64,000 bases of DNA, from NCBI RefSeq assembly GCF_030409945.1, contig NZ_JAUFQV010000019.1, positions 27,481 through 91,480 on the forward strand, written 5' to 3'. Source of the stretch: Vibrio tapetis subsp. quintayensis (lineage in GTDB: Bacteria; Pseudomonadota; Gammaproteobacteria; Enterobacterales; Vibrionaceae). The notes beneath the pieces were generated by a model. It saw only the letters and a program-made list of their open reading frames with translations. It did no database searches and was not told where the DNA came from. Of the stretch, positions 1 through 10,400 are shown piece by piece. The translations under genes and the position numbers were made by a program. Within the stretch, counting starts at the first letter, position 1; each line of letters starts with the position of its first letter.

Positions 1-237
1 TACTTAGCATCTGAGCTAAACAAGATCGATGGTTTCACTGTTAACGTTGAACACGTGCAGACCAATATCCTGTTTGCGAAAGTAGCAGACAATATTGATA
101 CAAAAGCCTTGTGCGACAAACTTAAACATCAAAATATCTTAGTTTCACCTGGCTCGCCTATGCGTATGGTGACGCACTTAGATATTGCTCGACAAGACAT
201 CGACACATTGATCACAGCCATCAAATCTCTTATCTAG
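1..237 (+). CDS. ltaE: Low-specificity L-threonine aldolase, C-terminal part (5' end outside window)
   Basis: The reading frame is open from base 1 and ends at TAG 235-237, so only the last 78 residues are present. The visible part (VEHVQTNILFAKV, then ILVSPGSPMRMVTHLDI) resembles the C-terminal small domain of PLP-dependent threonine aldolases, which cleave L-threonine or L-allo-threonine to glycine and acetaldehyde in the cytosol. The catalytic lysine region lies upstream of the window and cannot be checked. A strong hairpin terminator follows about 40 bases after the stop. Identification rests on the C-terminal pattern only. Confidence 0.75.
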   Translation, partial: YLASELNKIDGFTVNVEHVQTNILFAKVADNIDTKALCDKLKHQNILVSPGSPMRMVTHLDIARQDIDTLITAIKSLI

Positions 238-279
238 GCGCACATACGTCTACAAAAACACGTCCATCTTTAAAATCAC

Positions 280-307
280 AAAGGAGAAGCCCACGCTTCT
301 CCTTTTT
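280..307 (+). terminator. Rho-independent terminator after threonine aldolase
   Basis: An 11-base stem (AAAGGAGAAGC / GCTTCTCCTTT) closes a CCAC loop and runs into a T tract. It sits between the aldolase stop and the convergent chemoreceptor gene and could serve both directions. Confidence 0.85.
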
Positions 308-353
308 ATTACTGCTTCGCCTTTTTCTTGCTATAGCAAACGGCCCTCTCGCG

Positions 354-1796
354 TTATGCGTTAGTTCGGTACTTAGTTAACAGCGAACTCAATGTTTGCG
401 ACGTACTGGATAAACCTTGGATTCCAGTTACTGACTCTTGCGTTGCATTAAGCAAGTTGCTTGATTGGCTGCGGATCTCTGCAAGATCTTCTGAAATAGA
501 ATGCACCGTCGCATTTTGCTGTTCTGCAGCCGCCGCAATCTGAACACTCATGTCCATAACTTGCTTCGACGACTCTGCAATATTACCCATGTCCTGACCG
601 ATCTCAGTGATCATTTCGTGACTGGTTTGGGTTTGCAGTAATGTTTCTTCCGTCATTTGTGAAATTTCTTTCGTTTCACTTTGCAATTTATCGATCGTAC
701 TGCGAATTTCAATGGTCGCTTGTTGAGTACGACCCGCTAGGGTTCTTACCTCATCTGCTACCACAGCAAAACCACGGCCTTGCTCACCCGCACGCGCCGC
801 TTCTATCGCTGCATTCAGTGCAAGCAGGTTGGTTTGCTCAGAAATGGCAGTAATAGTAGAAAGTACATCGTTAATCTCGACGGTCTTTTCATTTAAACTC
901 GCAATCGAACCTGAGGCTTCTTGGCTGTGTTCGGTCAAACGTTCCATCACACCAATCGCTGACAGTACGCGATTATGACTATCTCCAATACGAGAAGAGT
1001 CTTTATTGGCATGCTCTGCAGCTTGTGAACCGTAGTTTGCAATTTCATTTGCGGCTGCTGACATTTGTTCAACTGCGGTTGCTACTGAGTCTACAGCTGC
1101 GTATTGCTGATTCACGTTCTGCTCTGAAGATCGCGCTTGTTGTTCAAACGACGTCGATGTAGATACCAAAGTAGAAGAACTGTGTTTCACGGTATCAACT
1201 AACTCACTAATGGTGTCCATCGTTCTATCTAATTCGGAACCAATGATCCCAAACTCATCACGCCCCACATGAAAGCCGAGTCGCGACGTTAAGTCGCCAT
1301 CAGCGATTCGTCGTGTCGCTTGGTGCATAACCCACAATGCACCAAGTAAATAGGTCGCAATCCAATAAAAGCCAAGCGCAATCAACAATAAAGGAAGAGT
1401 TGAAATGATAAATATCGACAGCGCTGAATCACTTTTTGGTTCGTTGATGTTCATTTGGTAAGTAGCGTAACCACCATTAAGTGGTAACGAAACCAAGACA
1501 CTATCACTTGATACCCTGCTTGCTGCCTTGGAAGATGACAAACGAACACCTTGAGCTTCAAGCGCTTTTTTTTGTGTCTCGGTATCTAATGATGACGTCA
1601 CTTCAATCATCGCTCTCAGAGACGAGTTTGCGGCGACTTCCGCTTGTTTTGTAGCAACAGCACTGGCCTCGGAATAGTGGTAACCCGCAGAGCCAACTAT
1701 GGCAACGGTAATAATGATGAACATTGCCCAAAACTTATCGGTAATGTTGGTCTTCACAAATAACCGATCAATGGTTCTAAAATCGACTTCTCTCAT
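354..1796 (-). CDS. Methyl-accepting chemotaxis protein
   Basis: This 480-residue protein is a membrane chemoreceptor that would signal to CheA/CheW. It has an N-terminal membrane segment (about residues 20-40), a short periplasmic part of about 80 residues, a second membrane segment near residues 125-150, a HAMP-like linker, and a long cytoplasmic signalling domain. The conserved hairpin tip reads [20 protein letters not shown], followed by [12 protein letters not shown]. There is no C-terminal NWETF-type pentapeptide for CheR docking. The start was set at ATG 1794-1796 because an AAGGA (1803-1807) lies six bases upstream; a longer form would need the TTG at 1856. The small periplasmic part does not match a sensor domain I can name, so the ligand is unknown. 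Confidence 0.9.
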   Translation of the reverse strand: MREVDFRTIDRLFVKTNITDKFWAMFIIITVAIVGSAGYHYSEASAVATKQAEVAANSSLRAMIEVTSSLDTETQKKALEAQGVRLSSSKAASRVSSDSVLVSLPLNGGYATYQMNINEPKSDSALSIFIISTLPLLLIALGFYWIATYLLGALWVMHQATRRIADGDLTSRLGFHVGRDEFGIIGSELDRTMDTISELVDTVKHSSSTLVSTSTSFEQQARSSEQNVNQQYAAVDSVATAVEQMSAAANEIANYGSQAAEHANKDSSRIGDSHNRVLSAIGVMERLTEHSQEASGSIASLNEKTVEINDVLSTITAISEQTNLLALNAAIEAARAGEQGRGFAVVADEVRTLAGRTQQATIEIRSTIDKLQSETKEISQMTEETLLQTQTSHEMITEIGQDMGNIAESSKQVMDMSVQIAAAAEQQNATVHSISEDLAEIRSQSSNLLNATQESVTGIQGLSSTSQTLSSLLTKYRTNA

Positions 1797-2077
1797 TTTC
1801 ATTCCTTGCGTTTTCAAACGGCTTACTTCTTTGCTCTCGGATTTAACGAGATGCAAATCACACTAATAGTGTAATATTAATGGAATGTAACAAAAATAAT
1901 ATTGAGTAATGTCTCATTAATTAGCAAGAACCTGTGATTCACAGCCAAAATATGACGGTTAACGCCACATTGCTTCTTTCGGACAAAGCCAATAGTCAAA
2001 CAAGATGTAAGACAGGGAAAACGATCACTCAACGTTGATTAATGTATACCTTATTAATTTTAGGAAAGAAAAGAAGT

Positions 2078-2401
2078 TTAAGCCAAAAATTGAAGAATGA
2101 AACATGCAATAAATGCAGGTAAACCAGCAAGGAACATAACGAAGCCAAATTGATAGTTAAGTTGGGCATCACGCCGCTTGTCTGATTCGAAATCATGTTC
2201 AACCATGGATTGAACACGGCTACTGGCGGAGTCATCGTAGTTATAGGTTTTACTGTGCATACCTCCCTCCCACGTGAGTTTCGCAACGGCCCAAATGATA
2301 ATGACGGTATAGAAGAGGAAATCCACAAGGTTAGTTGCTTCAAACGCAGTTACATTGTTTGAGAGTATGAATACGGTTAACGCCGCGATAGCGTTAACCA
2401 A
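2078..2401 (-). CDS. Small membrane protein of unknown function
   Basis: About 107 residues with hydrophobic segments near the N-terminus (NAIAALTVFILSNN and FLFYTVIIIWAVAKL) and the C-terminus (FVMFLAGLPAFIACFILQFLA). A charged stretch rich in Asp, Ser, Arg and Lys lies between them. I do not recognise a family. The start is uncertain: the listed start is a TTG with no good ribosome binding site, and an AAGGG further upstream precedes only non-ATG codons such as ATT. It lies 57 bases downstream of a GNAT gene on the same strand, so the two may be cotranscribed. Confidence 0.6.
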   Translation of the reverse strand: MVNAIAALTVFILSNNVTAFEATNLVDFLFYTVIIIWAVAKLTWEGGMHSKTYNYDDSASSRVQSMVEHDFESDKRRDAQLNYQFGFVMFLAGLPAFIACFILQFLA

Positions 2402-2457
2402 GATAATGTGTTTAATCAGATTAAAAATAGGGTAGCCCTTAAATCACGATTTCAACA

Positions 2458-2958
2458 TCAGGATACAGTGTTGATCCGTGCCATGTGATAAACATCAACA
2501 TATTGCCCATTTCTAAAGGCATAATCTTTAGATTCGCCCTCAATTTCAAAACCAAACTTCTTATAAAGAGCTTGAGCTGATTTGTTATCCACAAAAACAG
2601 TCAATTCTAAACGTCTGATGTTCAACCAGTTATCAGTTAATTCAATCAATGCAGCCAGCAGAGCACTACCAACACCTTGGCCTTGAAACTCATCTTTCAC
2701 TCCCATACCAAACTCAGCAACGTGCCTACGCCTCATATTGATACACACGGAAACCCCTAAGTTTCCGACAACCTCCCCATTAATTTCGGCGACAAAGCTG
2801 TATACATTATCCGGTATGTTGCCTACGCGCTTTTCCCAGCTACTTACAGGAGGAAATGGCAATTGAAGCGTGCCGGAGTATGCCAACTCCCCTGAGTAAA
2901 CCTCTTTAATAGCGACCGCATCGTTTGGTTCTGAGTGCCTTATTGTTATCTCGGCCAT
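2458..2958 (-). CDS. GNAT family N-acetyltransferase
   Basis: A 166-residue acetyltransferase of the GNAT fold, which moves an acetyl group from acetyl-CoA to an amine. The acetyl-CoA binding loop reads GQGVGSALLAALIE, preceded by the beta strand VAEFGMGVKDEFQ and followed by LELTVFVDNKSAQALYKKFGFEIEG. That last pattern is typical of the RimI/YjcK-like branch that acetylates amino acids, small amines or protein N-termini. The substrate cannot be read from the sequence. The length fits a single-domain GNAT. It is followed by a small membrane protein on the same strand. Confidence 0.88.
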   Translation of the reverse strand: MAEITIRHSEPNDAVAIKEVYSGELAYSGTLQLPFPPVSSWEKRVGNIPDNVYSFVAEINGEVVGNLGVSVCINMRRRHVAEFGMGVKDEFQGQGVGSALLAALIELTDNWLNIRRLELTVFVDNKSAQALYKKFGFEIEGESKDYAFRNGQYVDVYHMARINTVS

Positions 2959-3342
2959 TTCTACATCCTTGTTATTCTATCGCTTTAAATTCAACCAGTT
3001 ACATAAGAAAAACACATCTCCAAAATAAGATCAATATCTTATGCAAATTATTTAATTACCAGATGCAACTGCGATTCAGTCGGACTGAGTTAGATTAAAC
3101 ACCCTAGTTATTGATACACCTTAATGACCACAAATTATTAACAATAAACGCCACATTAATTATCATCAACGAGGAATTAGTTCAATATACAATCAAAATA
3201 AGAAAAGCTAACAATTCACATTAGTTATTGTAATGATAGTTTTAAAATAAATGCGACAGAACGACGAGTTGTAACGAGGTGTGTCTGTTAATATCCGTCA
3301 AGTAAATAATTCTAACAATATAACTATTTTAAGGATATTGAC
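2959..3342. other. 384-base intergenic region upstream of the POT-like transporter
   Basis: AT-rich divergent region between a GNAT gene (minus) and the transporter (plus). It contains the dyad TCAGTC-G-GACTGA at 3076-3088. The transporter has AAGGATATTGAC just before its ATG. No convincing gene, RNA or full -35/-10 pair was found. Confidence 0.5.
3076..3088. promoter_or_regulatory. Short perfect dyad, possible operator
   Basis: Six-base arms TCAGTC and GACTGA around a central G, about 255 bases upstream of the transporter start. This is the size of a repressor half-site pair, but no regulator can be assigned. Confidence 0.3.
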
Positions 3343-4821
3343 ATGTGGAATAAACTAAACAAGTCCATGATGTTCTGTCAAATGATGTTTGGACTATCAT
3401 TTTATGGTGTCATGGTAATCTTAACGAGGTTCTTCTTAGAGAATCTAAATTATAGTGAAGCAGACACAATGATGGTTGTGGGTGCTTTTTCAGCCATTGG
3501 GCCGCTATTTGCTATAGCCGGTGGCTTTATCGCCGATAAATTTCTTGGCGCTTATCGCTCGCTCACTATCGCTTATCTAGGCTTTAGTGCTGGTTATGCA
3601 TTGCTGGTCATCGGCGCATCCACCACCAACGTTCCACTCGCACTTGCAGGTATTGCACTAGCAAGTTACGGCCGTGGCTTAATGTCACCTTCTTATCCAA
3701 GCCTTTATAAACGTACCTTTGCAACACAAGAAGACTTTGAGAACGGCTACCCTGTTAACTATTCAATCAATAATATTGGTGCTCTTTTAGGCCAATATCT
3801 ATTCCCATTCTTTGTTCTGTATATTGGCTTCAGTGGCAGTTTCATTCTATCTGCAGTCATGGCATTCATTGCGCTTGGATTACTTGTTGCATTTAACAAG
3901 CAGCTTTCGGGTATTGGGGCAGACATTGACAAAGCACCGGTAAGTAAGAAGAACTGGGCCATTTTCGGTTTAGTATCGGTTGGTATGATTGCATTAGTAT
4001 TTTTTATGTTTTCAAACATGGATATAGGCAAGAACTTCGTCTATGCAATCGGCCTTGCCGCAATCGGTTACTTCATATCTTTGATGTTAAAATCAGAGAA
4101 ATCTGATGCACTTAAGATGGGGACGATTCTGATTGTTACTGTCCTAACCACCGCATTCTTCGTTTATTACGGACAAATGATGACCTCCATGACAATGGTA
4201 ACCATCAATACAATGCGTGGCGACCTATTTGGCATTCTTCCAATCGCACCTGAAGCATCTATGTCAATGAATCCACTGTGGTGTATTGTAGCTGGCCCTG
4301 TCATTGCAGGTACATTCTCAGCACTTGAGAAACGTAACATCAACTTCACTACCGCAACCAAAATCGGTTTTGCCTTTATCTTCACTGCGATTGCATTTGG
4401 TATCTTAGCGTTTGCAGTTAAGAACATTGGTGAAGACGTAATTATTCGCCCAGAAGTATTTTTGTTGATTCACTTCTTCCAAGCATTTGCAGAAGTTATT
4501 GTTGGTAGCATGGTGGTTGCATTTATTCTTTCTGTTGCGCCTAAGCACATTGAAAACTTCTCGGTCAGCTTATTTTCGGTGGCGATTGCAATGAGTGGTA
4601 TCGTTGGTGCGGTATTCTCTACTTCGATTGCTTTAGAAAAAGGCCAAGAAATCACACAAGAGATCGTTCAAACGGTTTACGGTGATTACTTTGGCTTACT
4701 GACGATGCTTGCAGTTGTGATGGTTGCAGTCGCCTTAGCGGCGTCTGTGGTTATTCGTAAGATGCTTGAGAAAGCCAACAGCATTGACAAAGAAGTTGAG
4801 CTAACAGAAGCAAATAGCTGA
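3343..4821 (+). CDS. POT/PTR-like major facilitator transporter
   Basis: A 492-residue inner-membrane protein with about 12-14 hydrophobic helices. The loop GGFIADKFLGAYRS (around residue 62) matches the DxxxGxYR signature of the MFS/POT peptide transporter group. The first helix reads FGLSFYGVMVILTRFF. It aligns with the POT helix 1 motif ExxERFxYYG but lacks the E-x-x-E-R residues that normally couple proton and peptide transport. The membership is therefore clear only at superfamily level, and the substrate may not be a di- or tripeptide. A perfect hairpin terminator follows. The ATG at 3343 is preceded by AAGGATATTGAC, a good ribosome binding site. Confidence 0.85.
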   Translation: MWNKLNKSMMFCQMMFGLSFYGVMVILTRFFLENLNYSEADTMMVVGAFSAIGPLFAIAGGFIADKFLGAYRSLTIAYLGFSAGYALLVIGASTTNVPLALAGIALASYGRGLMSPSYPSLYKRTFATQEDFENGYPVNYSINNIGALLGQYLFPFFVLYIGFSGSFILSAVMAFIALGLLVAFNKQLSGIGADIDKAPVSKKNWAIFGLVSVGMIALVFFMFSNMDIGKNFVYAIGLAAIGYFISLMLKSEKSDALKMGTILIVTVLTTAFFVYYGQMMTSMTMVTINTMRGDLFGILPIAPEASMSMNPLWCIVAGPVIAGTFSALEKRNINFTTATKIGFAFIFTAIAFGILAFAVKNIGEDVIIRPEVFLLIHFFQAFAEVIVGSMVVAFILSVAPKHIENFSVSLFSVAIAMSGIVGAVFSTSIALEKGQEITQEIVQTVYGDYFGLLTMLAVVMVAVALAASVVIRKMLEKANSIDKEVELTEANS

Positions 4822-4856
4822 TCCTAGATTAACTCTTCAAGCTTTATACATTATCC

Positions 4857-4887
4857 AAAATAGGCAGCGAATTCGCTGCCTATTTTT
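4857..4887 (+). terminator. Bidirectional hairpin terminator after the POT-like gene
   Basis: A perfect dyad (AAAATAGGCAGCGAA / TTCGCTGCCTATTTT) with A and T tracts on the two sides. It lies between two convergent genes and could stop transcription from either. Confidence 0.9.
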
Positions 4888-4948
4888 AGTTATATGCCCC
4901 AGCCAAATACACATAGCCAAACTAGGGCCTAGCAAGACTGATCGAGCA

Positions 4949-5800
4949 CTAATTAGAGACTAACGCGTCAAAGCCATCAGTCACTTGTTGGCATTTCATC
5001 ACTCGTCCGTGACCTTGCCCTTGTGTGGCAACTAAAGTCACATTCTCCATTTCCTTAGCGGCTTTTTCTGACACAGAGAACTTAGTAAATTTATCTTTTT
5101 CATCATGCACGATAAGGGTCTTACTCCCTCTTAATCCAAGCTTTCGGTACGGGTCTACCGATTGCAGTGGATAATGGTATTGATCTTGGATTTCCAGTAC
5201 GACTTCTTCAAACAGTTTCATCGAAAAGCCTGAACGCTCTATGCTACTAAATAGGTTGTCGAGATATTCCAAAACTGGGGCAATCAATAACATGGGTACG
5301 TCTTGCGTTTTAGCATGGCGACATTCGATTGCCGATGCCGTTCCCATACTATGACCAACAATACCTGCTACTTCGCCTACACTATCAAGCACAGTTTCCA
5401 AGCCGCTTACAAAGGCAGGAATGTGACCATAAACACCATCACTCTCGCCATGCCCTGGGTGATCATAAGCCAATGCAGTAAATCCTTTGCTTGCGATATG
5501 CTCCATTAGCGGATAAAACTGGCTCGCCGTACCAGACCAACCATGAGTCAGCACCCAAACAGGCCCTTCACCAAGCTGGTAGGTTTTTAATATGCCCTCT
5601 TGGCCAGCCAATTCTCCCTTAATGAGCCCCACTGGTTCTTCATTTTTCGGTGAAGTCCTAACTGGGGTTAGTAACAATTTCCGAGCCGTCTTTTTGGCAT
5701 GATCAGGAGCTATTGTGTGATGCAACCGGGTAGACATATTGACGACTGTCCTTTTAAGGCTGAACTTACCCGACGTATTAAAATAAATTTTTTCGCTCAT
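4949..5800 (-). CDS. Alpha/beta fold hydrolase
   Basis: A 283-residue cytosolic alpha/beta hydrolase. The oxyanion region is THGWSG (residues 85-90) and DHPGHGESDG follows. The nucleophile elbow GHSMGTA gives Ser151. The acid is probably Asp233 or Asp236 in VHDEKDKF, and the base is His264 in GQGHGRV. The family hydrolyses esters, thioesters or related bonds, and the substrate here is unknown. The gene lies 81 bases downstream of a TetR-type regulator on the same strand, which suggests a repressor-controlled operon, possibly for detoxifying an ester-like compound. Confidence 0.87.
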   Translation of the reverse strand: MSEKIYFNTSGKFSLKRTVVNMSTRLHHTIAPDHAKKTARKLLLTPVRTSPKNEEPVGLIKGELAGQEGILKTYQLGEGPVWVLTHGWSGTASQFYPLMEHIASKGFTALAYDHPGHGESDGVYGHIPAFVSGLETVLDSVGEVAGIVGHSMGTASAIECRHAKTQDVPMLLIAPVLEYLDNLFSSIERSGFSMKLFEEVVLEIQDQYHYPLQSVDPYRKLGLRGSKTLIVHDEKDKFTKFSVSEKAAKEMENVTLVATQGQGHGRVMKCQQVTDGFDALVSN

Positions 5801-5881
5801 GATCTTATTCCTTTAAGTCGCCAGATTATTCGAACGACCGTGCTATTTTGTATTAAAAAAAGAGAACAATCCCTTTTCGTG

Positions 5882-6487
5882 TTAATTCTGTGGTGATGCT
5901 TTCCAATTACGAATCAAGTCTGATACACCTCGCCAAAACTGTAACTTACTCGCTTGCTCACCTTTGATTGAATAGAACAATTGTGCACTGAGATACAAGC
6001 CATACAACTCAAACGTGGCTTGCTCGGCATCGAGACCCTTGGTGAATTCGCCAGTCTCAACGCCTTTCTCTATTTGAATCGTTAAATAATTCACCCATGT
6101 CGTAATGGTCTTTTTCAACGCTTGTTGCGTCACGCTATCTCTGTGAACACCATCTTTCCAAGCATCCAAGAACATACAACTTCCTTGGAATGAATGATTC
6201 CAGCCCAGCCAATTTTCCATCAATGACCGAATTTTCTCTTCGATAGTGACCTGTTGGTTTTCTCTAGCTGGCAATACAACACGTTGAACAAATACGAGAT
6301 TAGCCTGCTCTAGTACCGCAACTTGCAAATTATCTTTCGAGTTAAAATGAGCGAACAAACCACTTTTCGACATGCCACATTGCTTTGCGAGATCACCAAT
6401 CGTCAGGCTTTCAAGCCCATTTTCACTCGCCAGTTTAAACGCAATATTCAGGATATGCTCTCGTGTAACTTTGCCTTTTCTCATCAA
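5882..6487 (-). CDS. TetR/AcrR family transcriptional regulator
   Basis: A 201-residue one-component regulator. The N-terminal helix-turn-helix spans about residues 8-54 (ILNIAFKLASENGLESLTIG, then LAKQCGMSKSGLFAHFNSKD). The remaining 150 residues form the ligand-binding helical domain, of the type often listed as TetR_C in YsiA/AcrR-like proteins. It precedes an alpha/beta hydrolase on the same strand and probably represses both genes. A dyad centred on ACGTACGT lies just upstream of its start (6522-6535) and is a plausible operator. The ligand is unknown. Confidence 0.9.
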   Translation of the reverse strand: MMRKGKVTREHILNIAFKLASENGLESLTIGDLAKQCGMSKSGLFAHFNSKDNLQVAVLEQANLVFVQRVVLPARENQQVTIEEKIRSLMENWLGWNHSFQGSCMFLDAWKDGVHRDSVTQQALKKTITTWVNYLTIQIEKGVETGEFTKGLDAEQATFELYGLYLSAQLFYSIKGEQASKLQFWRGVSDLIRNWKASPQN

Positions 6488-6521
6488 ACACTACTAATTT
6501 ATCAAATCGCCTGTCATTTTT

Positions 6522-6535
6522 AGCACGTACGTACT
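6522..6535. promoter_or_regulatory. Probable operator of the adjacent TetR regulator
   Basis: AGCACGTACGTACT matches its own reverse complement at 12 of 14 positions. It lies 35-48 bases upstream of the TetR start codon. TetR-family proteins commonly bind such dyads in their own promoter; assignment is by position only. Confidence 0.45.
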
Positions 6536-6610
6536 TTTTTGCAACCACTATTTGACGGAACTCTCAGACGGGGTGTTTTGACGGCCCCCAGTAGGAACAG
6601 GATATTGTAG

Positions 6611-6634
6611 ACCGCCTCTAGGATTAAAGGCGGT
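6611..6634 (-). terminator. Hairpin downstream of the response regulator gene
   Basis: Seven-base arms ACCGCCT / AGGCGGT around a 10-base loop, about 30 bases past the response regulator stop. There is no good T tract, so termination by this hairpin is uncertain. A second, G/C-rich pairing (GGGG...CCCC) lies at about 6570-6590. Confidence 0.35.
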
Positions 6635-6664
6635 ATAAGGTACATTCAAATTGACGACTAGTGA

Positions 6665-7471
6665 CTAGTCATTTTCGTTTGTGTCCACCAGCATTTTCAC
6701 CTTAAGCTGATCAAGTTCGATGATAGAACTCAGTTCGTGTAAGCGATTGATCAGCCGTTTATTCAATACAACGCCGGACGCAATCAAACAGACACCATTC
6801 TTAGCACTCAGATCCTGCATCAAGATCATTCCTGACTCTAAATTCGATATCTGGCTGATCGTCATGTATGAAATCGACTTACCTTTCACTTTTTCAGGCA
6901 AGGTTTGCGGAGCACTTTCTTGTGGTTTTGCGTTTCCGTATGGCCAATTAATTTTCTTATTTAACGAGCGATCAGGTTGTTTTCTCTCAGTTCTACGCGC
7001 CGCTGGGTTTTCTGAAATACAATCGAAATCGCTTTCTACTTGGGAATAATGGCTTTCATTAGAAAGGTCAGCACTTTCTTCTAACGCGCTAATTAATTTG
7101 GTTTTTACGTTATCAATGGTGATTGGCTTAACAAGAAATGCACTGATGTCGAGGCTCATGCACGCCCTAATAACTTCAACGTTAGAATAAGACGTTACCG
7201 CCAGCACTCGCATGTTATTCTTGTTCGCTGTTTTTCCTAAACGAATATTTTTTAATAGCTCTATGCCGTTCATGTTCGGCATATTAATATCCGTAATCAC
7301 CGCATCAATCTTTTTGCTATTGAGTGCCGCTTCCGCTTCAATGCCATCTTTCGCAGTTAACACATTTTCAACCCCTAACCGCTGTAACAACGAAACTAAG
7401 GTTGCTCGAGAAAATTGGTGGTCTTCTACGACCAAAACGGTGTAACTTCCTAGTGCAGTTTGCTCGTTCAT
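6665..7471 (-). CDS. Response regulator with C-terminal HD-GYP-associated-type module
   Basis: A 268-residue cytosolic protein. Residues 10-130 form a receiver domain with the phospho-acceptor Asp61 (VITDINMPNMNG), the acidic pair in VVEDHQ, and the conserved Lys in FLVKPIT. After a low-complexity linker, residues about 200-262 read LESGMILMQDLSAKNGVCLI then ASGVVLNKRLINRL. This resembles the small domain usually found next to HD-GYP or HDOD domains. The HD-GYP catalytic domain itself is absent, so no enzymatic output is visible. It starts directly after the stop codon of the hybrid kinase gene, with no gap, so the two form an operon and the kinase is the likely partner. Confidence 0.85.
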   Translation of the reverse strand: MNEQTALGSYTVLVVEDHQFSRATLVSLLQRLGVENVLTAKDGIEAEAALNSKKIDAVITDINMPNMNGIELLKNIRLGKTANKNNMRVLAVTSYSNVEVIRACMSLDISAFLVKPITIDNVKTKLISALEESADLSNESHYSQVESDFDCISENPAARRTERKQPDRSLNKKINWPYGNAKPQESAPQTLPEKVKGKSISYMTISQISNLESGMILMQDLSAKNGVCLIASGVVLNKRLINRLHELSSIIELDQLKVKMLVDTNEND

Positions 7472-10400
7472 TTATGCGGCTCCCTTACTAATAATGCCAC
7501 GCTCAGTCAGCCAGTTTTCTATTTCTTTGATTCTCTGGATGGCTTGATTAAGGTAGTTGTGTAATTCATCCCATTCTGCTTCTAGTGCTTCATCTTGGAT
7601 GACTTTAAACGTGTCACCGAGTGGATCGGCACCTGCTGACTTTGCAGCGCCTTTTGCTGCGTGAGCGATGCCCTGTATTTCTTCACGCTCTTTGTTCTCG
7701 AACGATGACATGAGTGAGGAGAGATCGTCCTGAATCGAATCCCAGTAGCCTTCAAGTAGTGGATACAAGACTTCTTCTTCATCGGTACCAAGTATTTCTG
7801 ACAGCCGTTCGCAGTCTATTGGTACCTCTGCTGGCATAGGCTCAGCCTTTGTATCGTCATGGTCTTGACTAAAAACCCATTGAGAAGTTGATTCTAAACC
7901 AGAGGTTAAGGCTGAATGAGAGGTTAGCTCAGAAGTATTCTCAAGCATTGGGGGTTGATGATTAGGTTCAATGTCGCCTGAAGGGGTGTCGTCATTTAAC
8001 CAGTGATTGAGTGCAACCTTTAGTTTTTGCAATTCAATCGGTTTTGATAGGTAATCGTCCATGCCGGCCTCGATACACGCATCTGCCGCCCCCAGCAACG
8101 CATTGGCAGTGAGCGCTACGATTGGTATCGCTTGTTTCTCATTACTGCATTGCTCTAACTCACGAATGGCTCTCGTCAACTCGAAGCCATCCATAATCGG
8201 CATGTGGCAGTCAGTTAGCACCAGATCAAAACTTTGCTGCTTCCAAAGTTCGAGTGCTTTCGCGCCATTTTCGGCCATTAGGCATTGGTAGCCCAGTTTA
8301 CTTAGCTGACGCTCAATGACATCTCGATTGGTGGGTTGATCTTCAGCGACCAGTATTTTCCAGCGAATGTTGTCATCAAAGTTATCTTCTATGCTGCTGT
8401 ACACATTGTTGCTGGCTTCGATAGTTTGGGTTTTTCGACCAAGAACCAACAACATAGCTTCAACCAATTCACTTGGTTTAAGCGGGCAAACTCCGAGTGT
8501 GACATGACCATCGGTATGGCCTTTTATTTTCACTGCTGGTTCATTGGTCAGTAAGATAATACGAGTATGACCTAAGTTCACCTGATTGGTCAGATTCGCC
8601 ATTTCATTGTGGCTAAATTCTGAACCAAGAATAATAACGTCGAACGTATCATCACTCGATATAAGCAACTTGAGTTTCTCTACCGAATTGAGGCTGAGCA
8701 CTTTACACCGCTGTAATTCAAGGTTTTGTCTCACCGATTTGTCTAACGATTCCTCACTAATGACCGTCACAACGTTCGCCCCATCAATGCACTGGTCTTG
8801 GTAATCCACTTCAACCACTGACGCATCATCACAAGGCAGTTCAACCCGAAATGTCGTACCGACCCATTGCTGGCTCTCTACGCTAATACTCCCCCCCATC
8901 ATCTCAACCAAAGAGTGGGAAATAGACAGCCCTAACCCCGTGCCGCCATACAACCGGGTTGTTGACGCATCACCTTGAGTAAATGAACTAAACAAGTTTT
9001 CAAGTTGTTCTTCGCTCATTCCAATGCCGTTGTCTTCAATGGTGACGGCTATTTTTCTATTACTATTACTTTCATTTTCATTTTCATTGTTATCTTGCTC
9101 AAGTTGCGCCTTGAGCCAAATTTCACCCCGCGATTTTTCGTCACCTTTTGAAAACTTAACGGCATTTCCAAGTACGTTAAACAGTACCTGCCCTAAGCGT
9201 ACTCCGTCACTCATAATGAGATTAGGGATACTAGGATCATAAACAATGTATATCGTTGTATTATTTTGGCTGGCCTGTAACCATAAAACATCGGCGGTTT
9301 TCTCAACCGTGACTTGCAGCGGCACAGGTAAATGCTCGACAGACATTTGATTGGCTTCAATTTTGGAAAAATCGAGAATATCGTTAATGATGCTAAGGAG
9401 ATGCAATGACGAATCTTTTATGGTCGTTGTCATGCTTTGTTGATCAAATGACAAATTGGTATCGTTAAGTAAATCAATCATACCAACTACACCGTTCATC
9501 GGCGTGCGGATCTCATGACTCATGTTGGCCAAGAACAGTGATTTGGCTTCGTTGGCGGCATTCGCAGCGGCGCTTTCTCTTCTGAGTAATTCTTGAGAAT
9601 TTTTCTCTTCCGTTACATCAAGATTTACGCCTCCCATCCCTATTGCAACACCACTATTTTCATCAAAAATGACGTCCGCTGATGCTTTTATCCAGCGAAT
9701 TTCACCATTAGGCCAACGTATCCTAAACTCAGCGAAAAAACGCGTCAGGCTATTCTTAGCTTCCATTAAAGTGACTTCAGCCTGTTCTACGTCTTCTTCA
9801 AGTACACAGCTTCGCCATGTTTCGTAGGTGTTCTCGCTGCTATCCGGATCTTTTTGATACATCCGGTACATCCTGTCATCCCACTCAAGTCCTCCTGTGA
9901 TGAAGTTCCAGTTCCAGATCCCGATTTCACCAGCTTCAGTAGTGAGATTTAAGCGTCGAATCGTTTCTTGGAGACTTCGTTTGCTGTACTTCAACTCGGA
10001 TTCCGTGTGTTTACGGTCGCTAATATCTCTAAATGTCACAAAATAAAGGGTGTCTCCATCCAGTGACATCTGGGTGACTAAGATATCTAATGGGATGAAA
10101 CTGCCCGACTTGGTCACACCAATCGCTTCACGAAGCCGTTCGGAAATCGTCCCCCCTTTCGCTTGATTTCCATCCTTTAGATAATTGATATTACTAATAT
10201 TAAATTGTTCTGATATTAATGATTCAAATAAACTTCCTACGATGTCGATTTTTTTCCAACCAAACATTCGCTCGGCCGAGTGATTGATATCGATGATTTT
10301 TTCATCAGATCCGACCAACAACATACCGTCGATTGCTGACTGAAAAATCAAGTTCATTTGGCTTTCTGAACCCTCTAGCTGGGTGGTCGTTTTCTCTACT

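Noticed and set aside
2029..2343. 104-codon frame on the minus strand
   Set aside because: It overlaps the 107-residue membrane protein gene in another frame and has irregular composition.
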